Shown: one piece after another, positions 1-5,766 of the stretch
Layout of the letters: each line of letters starts with the position of its first letter
Position numbering within the stretch: position 1 is the first letter of the stretch
Assembly (NCBI GenBank): GCA_018828205.1
Contig: JAHJWA010000155.1
Location: 1-5,766 of the forward strand
Length of the DNA stretch: 5,766 nucleotides
Source: Alphaproteobacteria bacterium
GTDB taxonomy: Bacteria; Pseudomonadota; Alphaproteobacteria; Sphingomonadales; Sphingomonadaceae
Reading direction: 5' to 3'
Made by a program: the position numbers and the translations under genes
The notes under the pieces: generated by a model
Seen by the model: only the letters and a program-made list of their open reading frames with translations
Told to the model about the DNA's origin: nothing
Databases searched by the model: none

Positions 1-1015
1 CAATTCGGGCGGCCCGCTGCTCGACGGCTGCGGGCGGGTACTGGGGGTGAACAGCTTCGGCGCCGATTCGGGCGGCTCGGACGCGGAATTCTTCTTCGCC
101 GTGTCGAACCGCGAATTGCGCGCTTTCCTGAGCGACAATGGAATCGCCCCGCGGGTCAACGATACAGAATGCCGCAGCCTCGACGCTCTCGAGGCGGAAG
201 AACGCGAGCGGATGGAACGCGAACAGAGCGCTGCGCGAGCGAATCTGGAGAACCGCAGCGAGGAAGAGCGCACCCGCCGCGATCGCGCGCGCTTCGAGGC
301 CGAGATGCAGGTCCGCGACGAACGCGACGACCGGATGCTCGCCAGCGTGGTGCTGCTGCTGCTCGGCGCCGGGCTGATCTGGTGGGCCTTCGAGAAGCGC
401 GAACCGGTCGAGAGCGAGTTCGGGACGGTGACCTGGCCGGTCCGCAACCGTATCGTCATGGCGCTGGGTATCGGCGCGGTGCTGATGGCGCTGGCGCTGC
501 ATGTCAGCCGCCCGGGTATCGACGAGATCGACCGCCGGGTTACCAGCGCGATGGGCGGCGAGGCGGATGGCTCCGGCGAAACCGGCTTCCCCGGTTCGCA
601 AACGGGCGACGCGCGCTATGTCTGCACGCTGGATGCGCAGCGCAGCCGCGTCACCAGCGCGCAGGCGCAGGAGGTGAGTTTCGCCTGGAGCGGCGATGGC
701 TGCGTCAACGAGCGTACGCAATACGGTCTCTCCGCGGGAACATGGTCGCGCGTGTTCGTGCCCAATGAGGAGCAGGCAGTCGCGGTCAACAGCTTCGATC
801 CGGCGCGCCGGATCTATCGCACCGAACGCTATTTGCTCTCGCGCGAGGCGATGAGCGCGGCGCGAGAAGCGCGCGGTAGATATTCGGCCCCCGCCTGCCA
901 GGCCGAGGACGCCGCCTCCTCGCTCGGCGACATGCAGACCGAAGTCGTCTCCGGCCTGCCCACCCAACCCAACGAGCGGCTGGTCTATTCCTGCGAGGTC
1001 GCCGAGGACAGCTAG
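1..1015 (+). CDS. Trypsin-like serine protease with C-terminal membrane hairpin (C-terminal part only)
   Basis: This is the 3' part of a gene that starts left of the window; the first full codon is at base 2 and TAG is at 1013-1015. The visible 337 residues open with N-S-G-G-P-L-L-D-G-C-G, the catalytic-serine motif of S1 (chymotrypsin/trypsin or HtrA-type) proteases, with Ser at bases 5-7. The end of the beta-barrel follows (LGVNSFG, FFFAVSNRELRAFL). Bases about 179-334 encode an Arg/Glu-rich, probably helical or coiled-coil linker. Two hydrophobic segments follow, at about 335-391 (MLASVVLLLLGAGLIWWAF) and 452-508 (RIVMALGIGAVLMALALHV), joined by a short loop. The last 130 or so residues form a domain with four cysteines (YVCTLD, DGCVN, APACQ, YSCEV). 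The hairpin would put both ends on the same side, presumably the periplasm. His and Asp of the triad lie outside the window. The natural substrate is unknown, and nothing ties it functionally to the ATP synthase genes beyond adjacency. Confidence 0.8.
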   Translation, partial: NSGGPLLDGCGRVLGVNSFGADSGGSDAEFFFAVSNRELRAFLSDNGIAPRVNDTECRSLDALEAEERERMEREQSAARANLENRSEEERTRRDRARFEAEMQVRDERDDRMLASVVLLLLGAGLIWWAFEKREPVESEFGTVTWPVRNRIVMALGIGAVLMALALHVSRPGIDEIDRRVTSAMGGEADGSGETGFPGSQTGDARYVCTLDAQRSRVTSAQAQEVSFAWSGDGCVNERTQYGLSAGTWSRVFVPNEEQAVAVNSFDPARRIYRTERYLLSREAMSAAREARGRYSAPACQAEDAASSLGDMQTEVVSGLPTQPNERLVYSCEVAEDS

Positions 1016-1086
1016 CCCGCCAGCGGCTCGCGGCTCAGCGTGGTGCGGTCCTGCGCTCCGCGCTCACATCCGGTGACGGGACGGCC

Positions 1087-1107
1087 ACCGGTTTGCGACC
1101 CGTTTGC
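1087..1107 (+). repeat. Tandem repeat of about 11 bp (ACCSGTTTGC) upstream of atpH
   Basis: ACCGGTTTGC (1087-1096) and ACCCGTTTGC (1098-1107) match at 9 of 10 positions and are spaced exactly 11 bp apart, about one helical turn. Degenerate copies follow at 1113-1123 (ACCCGACTTGC) and 1134-1142 (ACCCGATGC). Short direct repeats with an 11-bp period just upstream of a promoter resemble response-regulator binding sites, but no regulator can be named from the sequence. The first two copies are clear; the other two could be chance. Confidence 0.5.
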
Positions 1108-1118
1108 AGGGCACCCGA

Positions 1119-1146
1119 CTTGCGCTTCGCAATACCCGATGCTAGG
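1119..1146 (+). promoter_or_regulatory. Candidate promoter of the atpHAGD operon
   Basis: CTTGCG (1119-1124) could serve as a -35 element and GCTAGG (1141-1146) as a -10, with a 16-bp spacer. This would place the transcript start near 1153 and give a leader of roughly 85 nt before atpH. The pair resembles GC-rich housekeeping promoters of sphingomonads only loosely. A 5-bp inverted repeat, TTGCG-N3-CGCAA (1120-1132), overlaps the -35. The 222-nt gap after the protease gene is the most natural place for an operon promoter, but the exact boxes are a guess. Confidence 0.3.
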
Positions 1147-1222
1147 CGCGCGACAGCTTTGCCGGGGTGGCTCTGTCCATCCACGACGCCAGGCTGACAG
1201 CATCGTTATTTTCCGGACCTCG

Positions 1223-1228
1223 AGAGGA
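1223..1228 (+). promoter_or_regulatory. Ribosome binding site that sets the atpH GTG start
   Basis: AGAGGA lies 9 nt before the GTG at 1238. The reading frame stays open upstream to 1040, so this site, together with the family-typical N-terminus E-I-S-A-G-I-Q-A-S-L-A-G-R-Y, decides in favour of the GTG start. Confidence 0.7.
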
Positions 1229-1237
1229 CGACAGCGC

Positions 1238-1792
1238 GTGGAGATTTCCGCCGGTATTCAGGCTAGCCTGGCAGGGCGCTATGCGTCGGCCCTGTTCGAC
1301 CTGGCGAGCGAGAACGGTACAGTGACCGCGGTCGAATCGGACCTCGACAAGCTCGAGGCCGCTTTGGCCGAATCGGGCGAACTGGCCCAGCTCACCACCA
1401 ACCCCAAGGTTTCGCGCAAGGCCGCCGGTCAGGCGCTGTCGAGCGTCGGCACCGTGCTCGGCCTCGCCGAGCTGACGCAGAACTTCGTCGGCGTGCTGGC
1501 GCACAACCGCCGGCTGGCGCAATTGCCCAAGGTGATCCGCGCCTTCCGCGCCATCGCCGCCGCCCAGCGCGGCGAGGTGACCGCGCAGGTTTCCAGCGCG
1601 CATGCCCTCAACGACGCGCAGCTCGAGCAGATCCGTTCGCGGCTGACCGCGCGCGAGGGCCGCACCGTCAAGCTTTCCACTACCGTCGATCCCGAGCTTC
1701 TCGGCGGTTTGGTCGTCACCATCGGATCGAAGCGCATCGATGGCTCGATCCGCACCCGCCTCAATTCCCTCGCCCAGGCGATGAAGGCCTGA
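1238..1792 (+). CDS. atpH: ATP synthase F1 subunit delta (OSCP)
   Basis: Delta subunit of the F-type ATP synthase. It sits on top of the alpha3beta3 head and links it to the b-subunit peripheral stalk, so that the head does not turn with the rotor. The 184 residues fit the bacterial family (about 177-186). The N-terminal helical domain starts with ISAGIQASLAGRYASALFDL, typical of alphaproteobacterial delta subunits. The C-terminal family signature is at residues 144-163 (V-K-L-S-T-T-V-D-P-E-L-L-G-G-L-V-V-T-I-G), followed by the conserved IDGSIRTRLNSLAQAMK tail. The start is GTG, chosen from homology and the AGAGGA site. It is the first gene of the operon, and its TGA lies 16 nt before atpA. 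No F0 genes precede it, which agrees with the split F1/F0 clusters of alphaproteobacteria. Confidence 0.96.
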   Translation: MEISAGIQASLAGRYASALFDLASENGTVTAVESDLDKLEAALAESGELAQLTTNPKVSRKAAGQALSSVGTVLGLAELTQNFVGVLAHNRRLAQLPKVIRAFRAIAAAQRGEVTAQVSSAHALNDAQLEQIRSRLTAREGRTVKLSTTVDPELLGGLVVTIGSKRIDGSIRTRLNSLAQAMKA

Positions 1793-1808
1793 TCAAAGGA
1801 CGTTACTC

Positions 1809-3338
<1,530 letters not shown>

Positions 3339-3348
3339 TTGGTTTCGC

Positions 3349-3429
3349 CGTCATCCCAGCGACAGCCGGGATCTCGTGCCGCAAGGTACGACCTAGTGGA
3401 TAGAGACCCCAGCCTGCGCTGGGGTGACG
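3349..3429. repeat. REP-like palindromic repeat in the atpA-atpG gap
   Basis: Two 26-nt arms (3350-3375 and 3403-3428) form an imperfect inverted repeat matching at 20 of 26 positions around a 27-nt centre; the outer CGTCA/TGACG ends are exact. Each arm is also a hairpin by itself. The right arm has a perfect 7-bp stem CCCCAGC/GCTGGGG (3407-3413 with 3418-3424) and loop CTGC. The left arm pairs CCCAGC with GCCGGG around a GACA loop with one mismatch. No T-run follows, so it is not an intrinsic terminator. It resembles the dispersed GTCATCCCAGCG...GGGGTGAC repeats I know from alphaproteobacterial genomes; other copies cannot be checked here. Plausible effects are on mRNA stability or processing between atpA and atpG. 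Confidence 0.8.
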
Positions 3430-3433
3430 AATT

Positions 3434-3439
3434 GGAGAG
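3434..3439 (+). promoter_or_regulatory. Ribosome binding site that sets the atpG GTG start
   Basis: GGAGAG lies 8 nt before the GTG at 3448. The alternative in-frame GTG at 3424 falls inside the repeat hairpin and would add eight residues foreign to the gamma family, so the 3448 start is preferred. The site begins ten bases after the end of the repeat's right-hand hairpin stem and is not buried in it. Confidence 0.75.
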
Positions 3440-3447
3440 TTAAGAGA

Positions 3448-4329
3448 GTGGCATCGCTCAAAGAACTCAAGGGCCGTATCAACTCGGTCAAGTCGACCCA
3501 GAAGATCACCAAGGCCAAGCAGATGGTCGCGGCGGCCAAGCTGCGCCGTGCACAGGCGGCCGCCGAACAGGCGCGCCCCTATGCCGAGCGTCTGTCCGGC
3601 GTAATGGCTTCGCTCGCGGGCAAGGTCAGCGGCGACAGCGCACCCCGCCTGCTGGGGGGCACCGGCGCGAGCCAGCGTTATCTGCTGGTCGTGGTCAACA
3701 CCGACAAGGGGCTCTGCGGCGGTCTCAACGCGAACATCGTCAAGGCCGCCAAGGCCCGCGCGCGCGAGTTGATCAAGGCGGGCAAGGACGTCCAGTTCTA
3801 TCTCGTCGGCAAGAAGGGCCGCGCGCCGATCAAGCGCGAATATGCCGAGCTGGTCGAAAAGGAGTTCGACACCAGCGAAGTGCGCACTCCGGGTTTCGTC
3901 GAGGCCGAGGCCATCGCCGAGGATCTGATCGCGCGCTTCGACAAGGGCGAATACGACATCGCGCAGCTGGTCTATCCGATCTTCCGCAGCGCGCTGTCGC
4001 AGGACCCGACGGTCGATCAGCTGATCCCCGTGCCCTCGCCCGAGGTTACGGCCGAGGGGAGCAAGGATGCCGGAGCCGTGGTCGAATACGAACCGGGTGA
4101 GGAGGAAATCCTCGAGGAACTGCTGCCGCGTTACGTCAAGACGCAGCTGTTCGGGGCGCTGCTCGAGCGCGAGGCCTCCGAACAGGGCGCTTCGATGACC
4201 GCCATGGACAATGCCACGCGCAACGCCGGCGATCTCATCAAGGACCTGACCATTAAGTACAACCGCAGCCGCCAGGCCGCGATCACCACCGAACTGATCG
4301 AAATCATCGCCGGCGCCGAAGCGCTGTGA
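3448..4329 (+). CDS. atpG: ATP synthase F1 subunit gamma
   Basis: Gamma subunit (293 aa, full length), the central rotor shaft of F1, present in one copy per enzyme; its rotation drives the conformational cycle of the beta subunits. The N-terminal coiled-coil helix reads ASLKELKGRINSVKSTQKIT, followed by KAKQMVAAAKLRRAQ. The Rossmann-like middle domain contains the conserved TDKGLCGGLN at residues 85-94. The C-terminal helix ends in the family signature I-T-T-E-L-I-E-I-I-A-G-A-E-A (279-292). The start is GTG with GGAGAG 8 nt upstream, supported by the normal MASLKELK-type N-terminus. Its TGA at 4327-4329 is only 5 nt from the ATG of the following lipoprotein gene, so translation of the two is probably coupled. 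Confidence 0.98.
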   Translation: MASLKELKGRINSVKSTQKITKAKQMVAAAKLRRAQAAAEQARPYAERLSGVMASLAGKVSGDSAPRLLGGTGASQRYLLVVVNTDKGLCGGLNANIVKAAKARARELIKAGKDVQFYLVGKKGRAPIKREYAELVEKEFDTSEVRTPGFVEAEAIAEDLIARFDKGEYDIAQLVYPIFRSALSQDPTVDQLIPVPSPEVTAEGSKDAGAVVEYEPGEEEILEELLPRYVKTQLFGALLEREASEQGASMTAMDNATRNAGDLIKDLTIKYNRSRQAAITTELIEIIAGAEAL

Positions 4330-4334
4330 CCCTT

Positions 4335-4688
4335 ATGAAAGCCAATCTCTTGAACAAGCTCGCCTTCCTTTTCGTCCCCCTGCTCGCCCTTGCCGCCTGC
4401 GGCGAAGAGCCCGCAGCCGAAGTCGCCCAGACCCAGGTCGCGACGCCCGAGCCGACCCCGGCTCTGCCCGCCCCCGACGAGGCGCTGTTCACGCAGCTCT
4501 ACGCCGAGACCTGCCCCGAAGCGGAGCCGGTCAGCACCGCGGTCTGTCGCCGCGCCGGCATCGGCTCGGACGAGGTGTTCTGCGAATACGGCCTCGGCGA
4601 GGACGAATACCGTCGCAACGACGCCACCCTTACTCCCGGCGACGAGCAATGGACGCTCGCCGATCCCGAAAACGTGTGCGCCTCTTAA
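4335..4688 (+). CDS. Small predicted lipoprotein encoded between atpG and atpD
   Basis: A 117-residue protein that I do not recognise as a named family. Met-Lys-Ala-Asn-Leu-Leu-Asn-Lys opens a type II signal peptide with a hydrophobic core LAFLFVPLLALAA and a lipobox L-A-A-C whose lipidated cysteine is residue 22. The residues after it (G-E-E) show no inner-membrane Asp at +2. A Pro/Ala/Thr-rich linker (about 26-48) leads to a compact acidic domain with four cysteines (60, 71, 83, 115) that could form two disulfides in the periplasm. The ATG at 4335 is chosen because it gives a standard signal peptide. A GTG at 4326 overlapping the atpG stop would add three residues. No strong Shine-Dalgarno site is visible, so initiation probably depends on coupling from atpG. 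Codon use matches its neighbours, with no sign of recent transfer. A role in ATP synthase assembly is possible only by position. Confidence 0.85.
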   Translation: MKANLLNKLAFLFVPLLALAACGEEPAAEVAQTQVATPEPTPALPAPDEALFTQLYAETCPEAEPVSTAVCRRAGIGSDEVFCEYGLGEDEYRRNDATLTPGDEQWTLADPENVCAS

Positions 4689-4693
4689 GGCGC
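4678..4693 (+). other. Small hairpin across the lipoprotein stop codon
   Basis: GCGCCT (4678-4683) and AGGCGC (4688-4693) form a perfect 6-bp stem around a CTTA loop. The TAA stop (4686-4688) falls in the loop and the edge of the stem. No T-run follows, so it is unlikely to terminate transcription; it could mark mRNA processing or simply be chance in GC-rich DNA. Confidence 0.35.
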
Positions 4694-4719
4694 CCAACCC
4701 CCAAGGCAGGATCCAGATC

Positions 4720-5766
4720 ATGGCCACCGCTCCCGTACTCAACCAGACCACGACCGGCGTCATCAGCCAGGTCATCGGCGCCGTCGTCGACGTGCAGTTC
4801 GAAAGCGAACTGCCGGCGATCCTGACCGCGCTCGAAACCCGCAACGGCGACACCACGCTCGTCCTCGAGGTCGCCCAGCACCTCGGCGAGAACACGGTCC
4901 GCACCATCGCGATGGACGGCACCGACGGCCTCACCCGCGGGCAGGAAGTGATCAACACCGGCGCGCAGATCCGCGTCCCCGTCGGTCCCAAGACGCTGGG
5001 GCGGATCATGAACGTCATCGGCGAGCCGATCGACGAACGCGGCCCCGTTGGTGCCGAGACCACCATGCCGATCCACGCCGAGGCCCCGCTGTTCGTCGAC
5101 CAGTCGACCGAAGCGGCCATTCTCGTCACCGGGATCAAGGTCATCGACCTGCTCGCGCCCTATGCGCGCGGCGGCAAGATCGGCCTGTTCGGCGGTGCCG
5201 GCGTCGGCAAGACCGTGCTGATCCAGGAACTGATCAACAACATCGCCAAGGGCCACGGCGGCGTTTCCGTCTTCGCGGGCGTCGGCGAGCGGACCCGCGA
5301 GGGCAACGATCTCTACCACGAATTCCTCGACGCGGGCGTCATCGCCAAGAACGAGGCCGGCGAGGCGATCTCGGAAGGCTCCAAGGTTGCGCTGGTCTTC
5401 GGCCAGATGAACGAGCCTCCGGGCGCGCGTGCCCGCGTGGCGCTCTCGGGCCTGACGATGGCGGAATATTTCCGCGACGTCGAAGGCCAGGACGTGCTGT
5501 TCTTCGTCGACAACATCTTCCGCTTTACCCAGGCGGGTTCGGAAGTGTCGGCGCTGCTGGGCCGCATTCCCTCGGCGGTGGGCTATCAGCCCACGCTGTC
5601 GACCGACATGGGCAACCTCCAGGAACGCATCACCTCGACCAACAAGGGCTCGATCACCTCGGTTCAGGCCGTGTACGTCCCCGCGGACGATCTCACCGAT
5701 CCCGCGCCTGCCGCCTCGTTTGCTCACCTTGACGCGACCACCACGCTGAACCGCGCGATTTCGGAG
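4720..5766 (+). CDS. atpD: ATP synthase F1 subunit beta (5' part, runs off the window)
   Basis: Catalytic beta subunit of F1, which makes ATP from ADP and phosphate in the cytoplasm. The first 349 codons are present with no stop; the family is about 460-485 residues, so the C-terminal domain with the DELSEED loop lies outside. Residues 1-12 form a short extension common in alphaproteobacteria before the family start GVISQVIGAVVDVQFE. The Walker A loop is GGAGVGKT (158-165). The catalytic glutamate is Glu190 in GVGERTREGNDLY, followed by Arg191. Walker B ends in Asp264 of VLFFVDNIFRF. The conserved GRIPSAVGYQPTL and AVYVPADDLTDPAPA stretches follow. The start is ATG with AGGA (4708-4711) 8 nt upstream and 31 nt after the lipoprotein stop. 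The truncation comes only from the window edge. Confidence 0.98.
   Translation, partial: MATAPVLNQTTTGVISQVIGAVVDVQFESELPAILTALETRNGDTTLVLEVAQHLGENTVRTIAMDGTDGLTRGQEVINTGAQIRVPVGPKTLGRIMNVIGEPIDERGPVGAETTMPIHAEAPLFVDQSTEAAILVTGIKVIDLLAPYARGGKIGLFGGAGVGKTVLIQELINNIAKGHGGVSVFAGVGERTREGNDLYHEFLDAGVIAKNEAGEAISEGSKVALVFGQMNEPPGARARVALSGLTMAEYFRDVEGQDVLFFVDNIFRFTQAGSEVSALLGRIPSAVGYQPTLSTDMGNLQERITSTNKGSITSVQAVYVPADDLTDPAPAASFAHLDATTTLNRAISE

Noticed and set aside
169..768. A 199-codon + strand frame inside the protease gene
   Set aside because: Arg/Ala/Gly-rich frame-shifted shadow of the protease; the protease frame carries the catalytic motif and membrane segments.
1070..1091. CCGGTG/CACCGG hairpin with a 10-nt loop as a terminator for the protease gene
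   Set aside because: The stem is only 6 bp, the loop is long and just three T residues follow. It overlaps the tandem repeat and is not a convincing intrinsic terminator.
1012..1203. A 63-codon minus-strand frame in the protease-atpH gap
   Set aside because: No ribosome binding site or recognisable product, and it runs across the likely promoter region of the atp operon.
1040..1237. In-frame extension of atpH by 66 codons
   Set aside because: The extra residues are unlike any delta subunit, the frame is open only because of high GC, and a good ribosome binding site plus the family N-terminus support the GTG at 1238.
3407..3430. Right-hand hairpin of the repeat as a Rho-independent terminator after atpA
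   Set aside because: The stem is strong, but TGACGAATTGG follows instead of a T-run, and termination here would cut off atpG and atpD.
3424..3447. Longer atpG starting at the GTG at 3424
   Set aside because: That codon lies within the palindromic repeat, has no ribosome binding site, and adds eight residues absent from the gamma family.
4630..5727. A 365-codon open frame on the minus strand opposite atpD and the end of the lipoprotein gene
   Set aside because: Same codon-bias shadow as opposite atpA. The sense strand carries every atpD motif, and the antisense product shows nothing family-like.

Overview
The window is a GC-rich, densely coding stretch in which every supported gene reads on the + strand. 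It looks like an alphaproteobacterial chromosome, most likely from the Sphingomonadales and close to the Erythrobacter group. This rests on the subunit order, the sequence character of the ATP synthase proteins and a CCCAGC-type palindromic repeat in an intergenic gap; it is inferred by eye, not from a search.

Layout. Bases 1-1015 hold the C-terminal part of a trypsin-like serine protease. The window opens on its catalytic-serine motif (NSGGP), followed by a charged helical linker, two membrane segments and a cysteine-containing C-terminal domain. Bases 1016-1237 (222 nt) are non-coding and probably carry the promoter of the ATP synthase operon. They contain a near-perfect tandem repeat of about 11 bp and a possible -35/-10 pair. 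Next come atpH (delta), atpA (alpha), an 81-nt palindromic REP-like repeat, atpG (gamma), a small predicted lipoprotein gene, and atpD (beta), which runs off the right edge after 349 codons.

How the genes work together. atpH, atpA, atpG and atpD encode F1 subunits of the F-type ATP synthase. Alpha3beta3 forms the catalytic head, gamma is the rotor shaft, and delta (OSCP) ties the head to the peripheral stalk. The order delta-alpha-gamma-beta, with no F0 genes upstream, matches the usual alphaproteobacterial arrangement, in which F0 genes sit in a separate cluster. atpC (epsilon) would be expected just past the right edge.

The core content is ordinary housekeeping, and I see no clearly new system. 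The departures from a plain atp operon are the lipoprotein gene tightly coupled between atpG and atpD, the palindromic repeat between atpA and atpG, the iterated motif upstream of atpH, and the unusual membrane-anchored architecture of the protease.
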